DNA of 64,000 nt from NCBI RefSeq assembly GCF_022271405.1, contig NZ_JAJNAL010000001.1, positions 328,371-392,370 of the forward strand. The letters run 5' to 3'. Source of the stretch: Rhodopseudomonas infernalis. GTDB taxonomy: Bacteria; Pseudomonadota; Alphaproteobacteria; Rhizobiales; Xanthobacteraceae. Below are positions 7,764-16,846 of the stretch, piece by piece; within the stretch, counting starts at the first letter, position 1, and every line of letters begins with the position of its first letter. Both the position numbers and the translations under genes were made by a program. The notes beneath the pieces are model-generated. The model had not been told where the DNA came from and made no database searches. It saw only the letters and a list, made by a program, of their open reading frames with translations.

Positions 7764-8543
7764 ATGAGCATTTTCGATCTGAGCGGCCGCGTCGCGGTCA
7801 TCACCGGCGGCAACGGCGGCATTGGTCTCGGCATGGCGCAGGCGCTCGCCGCCGCGGGCTGCAACGTCTCGATCTGGGGCCGCAATCCGGACAAGAACAA
7901 GGCCGCGGTCGAAAGCCTCTCCAGCTTGAGTGGCAAGGCCGAGGCGCAGGTCTGCGACGTCACCGATCCGGCGTCGGTGAAAGCCGCCATGGAGTCGACA
8001 CTGAAGTCATTCGGTCGCGTCGACGGCTGCTTCGCCAATGCGGGCATCGGCGGCGGCGGTCGGCAGGCCTTCATCGACCGTACCGAAGAGCAGTGGCGCA
8101 CGATGTTCGCCACCAATCTCGACGGCGTCTTCCACGCCTTCCAGGCCGCGGCGCGGCACATGACCGAACGCGCCGCCAATGGTGATGGCTTCGGCCGGCT
8201 GGTCGCGACCTCGAGCCTCGCGTCGATCTTCGGCACCGCGCGCAACGAGCACTACGCGGCCACCAAGGCGGCGATCAACGCGCTGGTACGGGCCCTCGCG
8301 GTCGAACTCGCCCGCCACAACATCACAGCGAATGCGATCCTGCCCGGCTGGATCAAGAGCGACATGACCGCCGGCATCATGGGCAACGACAAATTCGTCG
8401 CCAACGTGATGCCGCGTATTCCGGTGCGCCGCTTCGGCGAGCCTGAAGATTTCGGCGGCATCGCCGTGTACCTGATGAGCAAGGCCTCGTCGTATCACAC
8501 CGCCGACACGTTCGTGATCGACGGCGGCTACACGGCGTTCTGA
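7764..8543 (+). CDS. SDR family oxidoreductase
   Basis: 259-residue classical short-chain dehydrogenase with all key elements: nucleotide-binding TGGNGGIG (14-21), NAG (about 92-94), catalytic Ser in ATSSLAS and the YAATK Tyr/Lys pair, and the C-terminal IDGGYTAF typical of FabG-like enzymes. Likely an NAD(P)-dependent 3-hydroxyacyl-CoA or alcohol dehydrogenase. Starts divergently from the isomerase-kinase operon; it could be the LvaD-like (3-hydroxyacyl-CoA dehydrogenase) step if the cluster degrades 4-hydroxyacids (inference). Confidence 0.85.
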   Translation: MSIFDLSGRVAVITGGNGGIGLGMAQALAAAGCNVSIWGRNPDKNKAAVESLSSLSGKAEAQVCDVTDPASVKAAMESTLKSFGRVDGCFANAGIGGGGRQAFIDRTEEQWRTMFATNLDGVFHAFQAAARHMTERAANGDGFGRLVATSSLASIFGTARNEHYAATKAAINALVRALAVELARHNITANAILPGWIKSDMTAGIMGNDKFVANVMPRIPVRRFGEPEDFGGIAVYLMSKASSYHTADTFVIDGGYTAF

Positions 8544-8623
8544 GGCTCACGGGCGACGACCGCTGCGTCGTCGTCATCGCGCTTGACGCTCGCCCTCCTG
8601 GTCTGCGTCTCGCTCATCCTCTC

Positions 8624-8713
8624 CGTCATGGCCGGGCTCGTCCCGGCCATCCACGCCTTTTCTACCGCGGCTGCCGCAAGGCGTGGATGCCCGGGACAAG
8701 CCCGGGCACGACG
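8624..8713. repeat. inverted repeat, family D (CGTCATGGCCGGGC...GCCCGGGCACGACG)
   Basis: Arms CGTCATGGCCGGGCTCGTCC / GGACAAGCCCGGGCACGACG with inner CCATCCACGCCTT and AAGGCGTGGATG. A partial relative sits at 18750-18820. It lies between convergent genes (SDR and monooxygenase) and may terminate both. Confidence 0.8.
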
Positions 8714-8741
8714 TGGTGAGAGGCTCTGCGCAATCTGATCA

Positions 8742-10424
8742 TCAGTTTGCCACGGCGCGTTCGGACTCCGCAGTTCGGCGCTCGGCAGTGAGACTGCCGC
8801 TCATCACAAACCCCTCGTAGCCTTTCGCCGCGACGTCGTTGCAGATCTGGCGATAGACGCCGACGCCGCCGATATAGGGCATGAACACGCGCGGCTTGCC
8901 GGGCACGTTGGCGCCCATGTACCAGGAATTCGCCTGCGGATAGAGCGTCCCCGCCGCGACTTCGTTGACGTGCGCGACCCAATTGTCTTCCGCCTGCCTG
9001 GTCGCCTCGATGCAAGCCGCGCCGCGATCCCGCATCGCCACCAGGCAATCGGTGATCCAGTCGACATGCTGTTCGATCGACAGGATCATGTTGCTCAGCA
9101 CCGACGGACTGCCCGGACCGGTGACGACGAACAGATTCGGAAAACCCTCGGTCATCAGTCCGAGATAGGTGCGCGGGCCTTCGGCCCATTTGTCGTTGAG
9201 AGTGCGGCCCGCCCTGCCACGGATGGCGATCTTCGCGACCGATCCCGTCATCGCATCGAAGCCGGTGGCGAAGACGATCGCGTCGAGCGGATAGTGCCGC
9301 ACACCGGCGCGCAGCCCGTCCGGCACGATCCGGTCGATCGGATCGGCGCGCAGGTCGACCAGCTCGACATTGGGGCGGTTGAACGTCGCGTAGTAATCGG
9401 TGTCGACACAGATGCGTTTGGAGCCGACCGGATGATTGGTCGGCTGCAGCTTGCCGGCGACCACCGGATCCTTGACGATCTCGGCGATCTTGCCCCGGAT
9501 GAAGTCCGCAGCGGTGTCGTTGGCGGCTTTCTCCAACGCCAGATTGTTGTAGGCCGCCATGAAGGTCAGCCCGCCGCTTGTCCACCGGCCTTCGTAATTC
9601 TGCCGGCGCACCTCGTCGGGATCGTCGAACGCGCCCTTCTGCGGGGGCTCGGTGAAGATGCCGTTGCGCATCTCCTCGCGCGCCTTGCGGCGGATCTCGG
9701 GATAGTTGTCGCGAAACCACTGTCGCTCCTCGGCAGTGAGCGGCGCGTTGCGGGCCGGGACAGAGAAATTGGCGGTGCGCTGAAACACGGTCAGCCGCTC
9801 GGCCTGCTCGGCGATCAGCGGGATCGATTGAATCGCCGACGAGCCGGTGCCGATCACGCCGACCCGCAGGCCGGTGAAATCGACCGGCCGATGCGGCCAA
9901 TGCGCCGTGTGATAGATCGCGCCCTTGTAGTCGGCCGCGCCGGCGATGTCCGGCATGCGGGCGTTGGACAGGCACCCGGTCGCGAGCACGACGAATTGCG
10001 CCGACGCCGTCGCCCCGTCCGAGGTCGTCACCGTCCAGCGCTGCTCGTGTTCGTCAAACAGCGCGGCCTCGACCCGCGTGTCGAACTGAATGTCGCGGCG
10101 CAGATCGAAACGGTCGGCGACGTGGTCGGCGTAAGCGAGAATTTCCGGCTGCGGCGCGTAGCGTTCGCTCCAGTCCCATTCCTGCTGCAGCTCTTCGGAA
10201 AACGAGTAGGAGTACTGCATGCTCTCGACGTCGCAGCGCGCGCCGGGATAGCGATTCCAGTACCACGTGCCGCCGACGCCCGATCCCTGCTCGAACACGC
10301 GGACCGTAAAGCCCTGCCCGCGCAGCCGGTGCAGCAAGTACATGCCGGCGAAGCCGGCTCCGACCACGATGACATCGTAATGCGCTTGCGGGACGTTGCC
10401 CGGTCGACCTTCGCCTGCGGTCAT
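8742..10424 (-). CDS. flavin-dependent monooxygenase, type I Baeyer-Villiger-like
   Basis: 560-residue FAD/NADPH monooxygenase. N-terminal FAD Rossmann motif GAGFAG (22-27), the GGTWYWNRYPGARCD block typical of cyclohexanone-monooxygenase-type enzymes, the BVMO fingerprint YKGAIYHTAHWPH (167-179, FxGxxxHxxxW) and a second Rossmann motif GVIGTGSSAIQS. All needed elements are present, so insertion of oxygen next to a ketone is the expected chemistry, making an ester or lactone. Start at 10424 follows GGGAG; an upstream in-frame extension to 10481 is not needed. Divergent from the thiolase-like gene at 10619. Substrate unknown; cytoplasmic. Confidence 0.88.
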   Translation of the reverse strand: MTAGEGRPGNVPQAHYDVIVVGAGFAGMYLLHRLRGQGFTVRVFEQGSGVGGTWYWNRYPGARCDVESMQYSYSFSEELQQEWDWSERYAPQPEILAYADHVADRFDLRRDIQFDTRVEAALFDEHEQRWTVTTSDGATASAQFVVLATGCLSNARMPDIAGAADYKGAIYHTAHWPHRPVDFTGLRVGVIGTGSSAIQSIPLIAEQAERLTVFQRTANFSVPARNAPLTAEERQWFRDNYPEIRRKAREEMRNGIFTEPPQKGAFDDPDEVRRQNYEGRWTSGGLTFMAAYNNLALEKAANDTAADFIRGKIAEIVKDPVVAGKLQPTNHPVGSKRICVDTDYYATFNRPNVELVDLRADPIDRIVPDGLRAGVRHYPLDAIVFATGFDAMTGSVAKIAIRGRAGRTLNDKWAEGPRTYLGLMTEGFPNLFVVTGPGSPSVLSNMILSIEQHVDWITDCLVAMRDRGAACIEATRQAEDNWVAHVNEVAAGTLYPQANSWYMGANVPGKPRVFMPYIGGVGVYRQICNDVAAKGYEGFVMSGSLTAERRTAESERAVAN

Positions 10425-10618
10425 GGTTCCACTCCCAGATTTTGTTGTTTGTTGACCCCAGCATTTCCTTCGCCGGCGCAAAGCGCAAGAGCACTATATT
10501 CTGTAGGGCGGAAACGGAGGCCAGCCACCGCGACCCGGCCGCGACAAATGCCATCGAGCCGGCTAAGAATGGGCTCGAACCAGCCGACCAACGACAACAA
10601 GAAACGAGCCGCAGCATC

Positions 10619-12133
10619 ATGAAAGCCGAGCTTCCGCCAGACCGCATTCCCGTCATCGCCGGTGTCGGCGAGATCGCCGATCACCCCAAGGACATCGCAC
10701 AGGGGCTGGAGCCGTTGGCGCTGCTGGAAGCCGCGGTGCGACGCGCCGGCGACGACAGCGCGGCGACCCTGACACGCGAGATCGACTCGCTCGATATCGT
10801 CAACTTCCTGAGCTGGCGCTATCACGATCCGGAACAGCAGCTCGCCACAAGGCTCGGCGTGACGCCGCGGCATTGTTACTACGGGCCGGTCGGCGGCGAG
10901 AGCCCGATCCGGTTCATTCACGAGGCAGCGCTCCGGATCGCGCGCGGCGAATCCCAGGTCGCGGTGGTCTGCGGCGCCGAGGCGCAATCGACCGCCACCA
11001 AGGCGGCGCGCGCCAAACTCGAGCTGCCGTGGACGCCGTTCGCCAGCGATGCGCCCGAGCCGAAGCGCGGCGCGGCGTTCCAGAAGCCGCTCGCCACCCA
11101 GCTCGGCGTGGCGCGGCCGATCACCGTGTATCCGCTGTACGAGGCCGCGACCGCGGCGCATTGGGGGCAGACGCCGCGTCAGGCGCTCGATGAGTCCGGG
11201 GTTCTGTGGTCGCGCTACGCAGAGGCCGCTGCGGCCAATCCGAACGCCTGGATCAAGCGCGGCTTCACGCCCGACGAGATCACCACGCCGTCCGCCGACA
11301 ACCGGCTGATCGCGTGGCCCTACACCAAGCTGATGGTGGCGAATCCCAGCGTCAATTTGGGCGCCGCGGTGCTGCTGACGTCGCTGGCGAAAGCGCGCGA
11401 GGCCGGCATTGCCGACGACAAGCTGATCTACATTCACGGCGGCGCTTCGGCCGAAGAGCCGCGCGATTTTCTGGCGCGCGATCAGTTCGTTCAGAGTCAC
11501 GCCCAGAACGCCGTGCTGGACACGATCAAGTCTCTGGTCGGAGGCGACGGCCGCGCCTTCGATGCGATCGAGCTGTATTCCTGCTTCCCGGTGGTGCCGA
11601 AGATGGCGCGGCGGACGCTGGGTCTCGGCGACGACGTGCAGCCCACCGTGACCGGCGGACTGACGTTCTTCGGCGCGCCGCTCAACACCTACATGACCCA
11701 CGCCGCCTGCGCGATGGTGCGCAAGCTGCGCGGCGGCGGCAAGCTCGGCCTGCTTTACGGGCAAGGCGGCTTCGTCACCAAGCACCACGCCCTGGTGGTG
11801 TCGCGCACGCCGCAATGCGAGGCGCTGAGCGAGAGCGTCAGCGTCCAGGCCAGGGCCGACGCGGCTTACGGCGAGGTGCCGCCGTTCATCACCGACGCAA
11901 CAGGCGACGGCACGGTCGAGAGCTTCACGGTGATCTACACCGGCCGCGGCGAGGTCGAGCATGGCGTCGTGGTGCTGCGGACGTCCGGGGGCGCGCGAAC
12001 CCTGGCGCGGGTTCCGGCACAGGATCAGGCGACGCTGGCGTTCCTGACGAACATGGACCGCAGCCCGATCGGCACGCGCGGCGAGATCACGATCGGCGCC
12101 GATGGCGTGCCGGAGTTGCGAGCGGCTAGCTAA
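10619..12133 (+). CDS. thiolase-like protein lacking the nucleophilic Cys (TLP1-type)
   Basis: 504-residue thiolase-superfamily protein usually labelled acetyl-CoA acetyltransferase. Where thiolases have the acylated cysteine, this reads YGPVGGESPI, with no Cys; the family I recall (thiolase-like protein type 1 of mycobacteria, with an extra C-terminal domain) also has GGNSP here. The later FFGAPLNTYMTHAAC segment keeps the His-containing loop. The residues beyond about 390 would be the extra C-terminal OB-like domain (CoA-ester binding). Thiolytic activity is therefore doubtful; a CoA-ester binding or transfer role is possible. Start at 10619 chosen over the in-frame upstream GTG/ATG extension to 10442 because homology begins there. 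Divergent from the monooxygenase. Confidence 0.8.
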   Translation: MKAELPPDRIPVIAGVGEIADHPKDIAQGLEPLALLEAAVRRAGDDSAATLTREIDSLDIVNFLSWRYHDPEQQLATRLGVTPRHCYYGPVGGESPIRFIHEAALRIARGESQVAVVCGAEAQSTATKAARAKLELPWTPFASDAPEPKRGAAFQKPLATQLGVARPITVYPLYEAATAAHWGQTPRQALDESGVLWSRYAEAAAANPNAWIKRGFTPDEITTPSADNRLIAWPYTKLMVANPSVNLGAAVLLTSLAKAREAGIADDKLIYIHGGASAEEPRDFLARDQFVQSHAQNAVLDTIKSLVGGDGRAFDAIELYSCFPVVPKMARRTLGLGDDVQPTVTGGLTFFGAPLNTYMTHAACAMVRKLRGGGKLGLLYGQGGFVTKHHALVVSRTPQCEALSESVSVQARADAAYGEVPPFITDATGDGTVESFTVIYTGRGEVEHGVVVLRTSGGARTLARVPAQDQATLAFLTNMDRSPIGTRGEITIGADGVPELRAAS

Positions 12134-12179
12134 CACGAGCCTCTCGAGGAATCCGGCAGAGCGCTGCAAAGCTGCGATC

Positions 12180-12260
12180 CGTCATTGCGAGGAGCGAAGC
12201 GACGAAGCAATCCACGCCGCACGCGTGGCGCTGGATTGCTTCGCCGCGCTCGCAATGACG
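12180..12260. repeat. inverted repeat, family B
   Basis: CGTCATTGCGAGGAGCGAAG ... CTGGATTGCTTCGCC ... CGCAATGACG; a compact family B copy between the convergent ends of the thiolase-like gene and the efflux adaptor gene. Confidence 0.85.
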
Positions 12261-12265
12261 ACGAA

Positions 12266-13465
12266 CTATCCCTTCACGTCCTGCTTCTCCGACGCCGTCG
12301 GCTTTCCGCTGGCGCCGTCGCCGCCGACGACGCGGACTTTCTCGCCGCTGGACAGGCCGTCGGGCGGCGCGATGATGATGCGGTCGTCGGGCGACAGGCC
12401 CGAGGCGAGTTCGATTTCGCGGCCGAGGTCGCGGGCGATCTTGACGTCCTTGAACTGCACGCGGTCATCGGGGCCGACGGTCGCGACACGCAGCCCGGCG
12501 CGATTGAACATCAACGCACTCGCCGGAATGTAAAGCGACACCTGATCGCTCAACAGGCTGAGCTTCACATTGGCATAGCCGCCGGGCATCAGTTCGCCCT
12601 TCGGATTGTCGAGCGCGAGCTGCATCCGCGTGGTGCCGGTGGTGGAGTCGACGGACTGCGACGAGGCCTCGACCGTCGCCGGGAAGGTCCGGTTCGGATA
12701 TTCCGGCAGCGTGATCACCGCCTTGGCGCCGATCCGGATCATCGGCACGTAGGTCTGCGGCACGTTGACGTAGACGCGCAGCTTGGCGATGTCGGAGACA
12801 ATGAACATCGCCGGCCCGGCGTTGGAGCCGGCGCTGATCAGCGCGCCGACGTCGGTGTTGCGCTCGGTGACGACGCCGTCGAACGGCACGGTGATCTTCT
12901 TGTAGCCGGCCAGCGCTTCGAGCCGCTCGACATTGGCCTCGCCGGACTTCACCGAGGCCTTCTTGTTCGACAGATCCGCGGTGCGTTCGTCGATCTCCTG
13001 CGCGGACACGAAGTTCGACGCCACCAGCGTCTTGCGGCGGTTGAGCGTCGCTTCCGACAGCCGCGCGCTGGCCTGCTGGCTGAGAAGATCGGCGCGAGCC
13101 TGCAGCAATTGCTGATCGAGATCCGGCGCCTCGACTTCGGCGATCACCTGGCCGGCCTTGACCTTCGCGCCGATGTCCGCGCTCCAGCTCTTCACGTAGC
13201 CGGAGACGCGCGCGTAGATCGGCGCGCGGGAATAGGCCTCGAGCCGGCCCGGCAGATCGAGCGTGGCGGCGCGCGCCTTGCCGTCCGGCTTGGCGACCGC
13301 GACGCTCGATATCGCCTGCTCATCGGTCCAGGCGCGCAGTTCCGCGCTGCTCTTCTGCCGCGCGCTGATGCCGGTGACGACGACCGCGACCGCGCCGCAG
13401 GCGAGCAGCAGGCCGGCGATGCCGAGACCGCGACGGGACTTGCGCGGTGGCGCCTCAGTGGACAT
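12266..13465 (-). CDS. RND efflux periplasmic adaptor (membrane fusion protein)
   Basis: 399-residue HlyD/AcrA-family adaptor. A single N-terminal membrane segment (about 14-33) is followed by the lipoyl half-motif region (YARVSGYVKSWSADIGAKVKAGQVIAEVE), an alpha-hairpin (about 115-180, rich in Ala/Glu/Gln), then the second lipoyl half (ITVPFDGVVTERNTDVGALI) and beta-barrel domains. It would link the inner-membrane RND pump to an outer-membrane channel. Its start overlaps the pump gene's stop by 11 nt, so translational coupling is likely. No TolC-like gene is in the window. Confidence 0.9.
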   Translation of the reverse strand: MSTEAPPRKSRRGLGIAGLLLACGAVAVVVTGISARQKSSAELRAWTDEQAISSVAVAKPDGKARAATLDLPGRLEAYSRAPIYARVSGYVKSWSADIGAKVKAGQVIAEVEAPDLDQQLLQARADLLSQQASARLSEATLNRRKTLVASNFVSAQEIDERTADLSNKKASVKSGEANVERLEALAGYKKITVPFDGVVTERNTDVGALISAGSNAGPAMFIVSDIAKLRVYVNVPQTYVPMIRIGAKAVITLPEYPNRTFPATVEASSQSVDSTTGTTRMQLALDNPKGELMPGGYANVKLSLLSDQVSLYIPASALMFNRAGLRVATVGPDDRVQFKDVKIARDLGREIELASGLSPDDRIIIAPPDGLSSGEKVRVVGGDGASGKPTASEKQDVKG

Positions 13466-16400
13466 GCGACATCTCCGGAGCCGGCGCTGCGTCTTGCGGC
13501 GGCTGCTTCTTGTGAACCATGCTGAACACCACGGGCACGAACATCAGGGTGGCGACGGTGGCGAATATCAGGCCGCCGATCACGGCGCGGCCGAGCGGCG
13601 CGTTCTGCTCGCCGCCCTCGCCGAGCCCGAGCGCCATCGGCGCCATGCCGATGATCATCGCCAGCGCCGTCATCAGCACCGGGCGGAAACGAACGAAGCC
13701 GGACTCCAGCGCAGCCTGCACCGGATCGCCCAGCACCGCATAACGCTCGCGCGCGAACGAGATCACCAGCACGCTGTTGGCGGTGGCGACGCCCATGCAC
13801 ATGATCGCGCCGGTCAGCGCCGGCACCGACATGGTGGTGCCGGTGGCGAACAGCATCCAGACAATGCCGGCGAGCGCGGCCGGCAGCGCCGTGATGATCA
13901 CGAACGGATCGGCCCAGGACTGGAAGTTCACCACGATCAGCAAATAGATCAGCACGATCGCGCCGAGCAGACCGAACAGCAGGCCCGAGAATGCGCTGTT
14001 CATGGTCTCCACCTGGCCGAGCAGCACCACCGACGAGCCCTTCGGCACCTCGGCCTTGGTCTCGTCGATCACCTTGCGAATGTCGGCCGACACCGCGCCG
14101 AGATCGCGGCCCTGCGTGGTGGCGAAGATCTGCACCATAGACTGAATGTCGTATTGCGAGATCACCGCGTTGCCGGCGGAGCGCGTGACGTCGGCGATGC
14201 CGCCGAGGATCGGCGCGCTGGCGCCGGCGGTGCCGGTCGCGGAGATCGGGATGGTCTCGAGCTTGCCCAGCGAGTCGATCTGATATTGCGGCGTCTGCAT
14301 CACGATCGAATAGGACACGCCGTTGTCGGGGTTGAGATAATAGGTCGGCGCGACCTGCGACGAGCCGGCGAGGTTCACCACCAGGCTGTTGGTGATGTCC
14401 CGCGTCGTCAGGCCAACATACTGTGCGCGGGTGCGGTCGACATCGATATTGAAGGTCGGGTTGTTGGGCGACTGCTGCAGCCGCGCGTCGGCGACGCCGG
14501 GAATGCGCTTGATCTTGGCCAGCAGCTTGCCGGCATATTCGAAATTGGCGGCGAGATTGGCGCCGCGCACCTGCAGATCGATCGGCGCAGGTGCGCCGAA
14601 GTTGAGGATCTGGCTGACGATGTCGGCCGGCAGGAAGGCGAAGCTCATGCCGGGGAACTGCCGTGGCAACTGCTCGCGCAGCAGCCTGACGTAGTCCTCG
14701 GTCGGCCGATGCTCGCCCTTCAGCTTGATCTGGATATCGCCGTCCTGCGTGCCGATCACGCCCGTGTTGTTGTAGGTCAGGTTGATGCCCGAGATCGGCA
14801 TGCCGATGTTGTCGGTCATGGTCTCGATCTGGTCCGGAGGAATGATCGCGCGGATCGCCTTCTGCACGTCGGCGAGCTGATTGGCCGTTTCCTCGACGCG
14901 GGTGCCGACCTGGGTGCGAACGTGCATCAGGATCTGGCCGGCATCGACCGACGGGAAGAAGTTGCGGCCGAGGAACGGCACCAGCGTGAACGACACCGCG
15001 ACGACGGCGAGGAAGCCGGCGACGAACAGCCTGCGATGCCCCATCGCCAGCGTCAGCAGATCGCCGTAGCCGTGGCGGAAGCGCGCGAACAGCCCCTCGA
15101 ACCCCTGCTGGAAGCGGACCAGCGGATTGCGCGAGCGCTGCTTGCCGTCGAGGCTGCCGTGATGCACATGCGGCTTCAGCAGATACTTGGCCATCGTCGG
15201 CACCAGCGTGCGCGACAGGATGAACGACCACAGCATCGCGAACATCACCGCTTCGGCCATCGGCACGAACAGGAAGCGCGCGACGCCCTGCAGGAAGAAC
15301 ATCGGCACGAATACGATGCAGATGCACAGCAGCGACACGAAGGCCGGCGTCACGATCTGATGAGCGCCGTCGAGAATCGAGGTCTCGACGTCCTTGCCCT
15401 GTTCCAGATGCCAGTTGATGTTCTCGATCGTCACCGTGGCGTCGTCGACCAGAATGCCGACCGCGAGCGCGAGGCCGCCCAGCGTCATGATGTTCAGCGT
15501 CTCGCCGATCGCCGCCAGACAGACGATGGCGCCCAGCACCGACAGCGGGATCGACACGGCGATGATGATGGTCGAGCGCCAGCTGCCGAGAAACAGCAGG
15601 ATCATGACGCTGGTGAGCAGCGCCGCGATCACGCCCTCGACCGCGACGCCGGCGATGGCGCCGCGCACGAACACCGACTGATCGCCGATGAAGGCGATCT
15701 TGAGCGACTCCGGCATCGCATCCTTGACCTCGGCGACCTTGCGCTTGATGCCGTCGATGATGTCGAGCGTCGAGACGGCGCCGGCTTTCAGCACCATCAT
15801 CAGCACCGAGCGGTTGCCGTCGACATGGACGATGTTGGTCTGCGGCGGGTTGCCGTCGCGCACCGAGGCGACGTCGCGGATGTAGACCATCGCGCCGTTC
15901 ACCGCCTTGATCGGCAGATTGCCGAGATCGGCGATCTGCCGCGGCGAGTTGTTGAGCTGGATGACGTACTCGAACTCGCCGATCTTCTGGGTACCGACCG
16001 GGGTGATCAGGTTCTGCGCCGCCAGCGCGTTGGCGACGTCCTGCCCGGACAGACCGCGGGCCTGCAGCGCGCCGGGATTGAGGTCGATCTGCACCTGCCG
16101 CTGCTTGCCGCCGAACGGCCACGGAATCGCGGCGCCGGGGACGGTGACCAGCGGCGTGCGGAGCTGATTGATCGCGAGGTCGGCGAGGCTCTGCTCGGTC
16201 ATGCCGTCGCCGGACAGCGCGAGCTGGATGATCGGGACGGTCGAGGCCGAGTAGTTCAGGATCAGCGGCGGCGTCGCGCCCGGCGGCATCTGTTTCAGCA
16301 GCGTCTGCGAGATAGCCGTCACCTGCGCATTGGCGGTGCGGATATCGACGTTGGGCTGGAAGAAGATCTTGACGATGCCGAAGCCGTTATACGAGTTCGC

Positions 16401-16649
16401 GACGATATGCTCGATATCGTTGACCGTGGTGGTCAGCGCGCGCTGGAACGGCGTGGTGATGCGGCCGGCCATCTGATCGGGCGGCAGGCCGGTGTACTGC
16501 CAGACCACGCCGATCACCGGAATGCGGATCTCGGGGAAGATATCGGTGGGCGTGCGCATCGCGGCGAGCGGCCCGACGATCAGCAGGAGCAGCGCGAGCA
16601 CCACGAAGGTGTAGGGCCGGCTCAGTGCGATGCGGACCAGCGATATCAT
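13455..16649 (-). CDS. RND multidrug efflux transporter, inner-membrane subunit
   Basis: 1,064-residue AcrB/MexB-family proton-driven pump. N-terminal TM1 (SRPYTFVVLALLLLIVGPLA) and the TM4 proton-relay motif GILVDDATVTIEN (near residue 400) are clear, with two large periplasmic loops and a conserved C-terminal half ending in LMFVPVVFS. Start at 16649 is preceded by GGGGAA; longer in-frame extensions to 16769 lack homology. The pump gene comes before the adaptor gene, the reverse of the usual adaptor-pump order. The TM4 Asp pair argues for an active pump. Substrate not predictable; DIFPEIRIPVIGVVWQYTGL resembles broad HAE-1/ copper-unrelated pumps. Confidence 0.92.
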   Translation of the reverse strand: MISLVRIALSRPYTFVVLALLLLIVGPLAAMRTPTDIFPEIRIPVIGVVWQYTGLPPDQMAGRITTPFQRALTTTVNDIEHIVANSYNGFGIVKIFFQPNVDIRTANAQVTAISQTLLKQMPPGATPPLILNYSASTVPIIQLALSGDGMTEQSLADLAINQLRTPLVTVPGAAIPWPFGGKQRQVQIDLNPGALQARGLSGQDVANALAAQNLITPVGTQKIGEFEYVIQLNNSPRQIADLGNLPIKAVNGAMVYIRDVASVRDGNPPQTNIVHVDGNRSVLMMVLKAGAVSTLDIIDGIKRKVAEVKDAMPESLKIAFIGDQSVFVRGAIAGVAVEGVIAALLTSVMILLFLGSWRSTIIIAVSIPLSVLGAIVCLAAIGETLNIMTLGGLALAVGILVDDATVTIENINWHLEQGKDVETSILDGAHQIVTPAFVSLLCICIVFVPMFFLQGVARFLFVPMAEAVMFAMLWSFILSRTLVPTMAKYLLKPHVHHGSLDGKQRSRNPLVRFQQGFEGLFARFRHGYGDLLTLAMGHRRLFVAGFLAVVAVSFTLVPFLGRNFFPSVDAGQILMHVRTQVGTRVEETANQLADVQKAIRAIIPPDQIETMTDNIGMPISGINLTYNNTGVIGTQDGDIQIKLKGEHRPTEDYVRLLREQLPRQFPGMSFAFLPADIVSQILNFGAPAPIDLQVRGANLAANFEYAGKLLAKIKRIPGVADARLQQSPNNPTFNIDVDRTRAQYVGLTTRDITNSLVVNLAGSSQVAPTYYLNPDNGVSYSIVMQTPQYQIDSLGKLETIPISATGTAGASAPILGGIADVTRSAGNAVISQYDIQSMVQIFATTQGRDLGAVSADIRKVIDETKAEVPKGSSVVLLGQVETMNSAFSGLLFGLLGAIVLIYLLIVVNFQSWADPFVIITALPAALAGIVWMLFATGTTMSVPALTGAIMCMGVATANSVLVISFARERYAVLGDPVQAALESGFVRFRPVLMTALAMIIGMAPMALGLGEGGEQNAPLGRAVIGGLIFATVATLMFVPVVFSMVHKKQPPQDAAPAPEMSHVH

Positions 16650-16733
16650 CCGTCGGCGTTCCCCGATCATTGGAGGTGGCCGCGCTGCCACACGGCCCTC
16701 AGCAGACTTACCCAACCACCGCCCAATAGCCAA

Positions 16734-16762
16734 GCGGCAGGGCGCGCATGGCGCCCTGCCGC
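16734..16762 (-). terminator. hairpin downstream of chemoreceptor gene
   Basis: Perfect 12-bp stem GCGGCAGGGCGC / GCGCCCTGCCGC with a 5-nt loop, 85 nt past the stop of the leftward chemoreceptor gene. There is no clean U-run, so termination is probable rather than certain; it also lies just upstream of the efflux operon and could insulate it. Confidence 0.55.
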
Positions 16763-16846
16763 ATCGCACAATCTCGCGAGGTGATCAGTGCACAGAGCTA
16801 TGCAGCCGAGCCGCCGAAAGCGGTCCGGCGGCGCAATCTCTCTGCA

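Noticed and set aside
12102..12533. Small open frame across the family B repeat at 12180
   Set aside because: Made up of repeat arm and antisense adaptor sequence.
13192..16784. Long frames on the other strands across the RND pump gene
   Set aside because: Shadows of the conserved RND coding sequence; the products have no recognisable domain.
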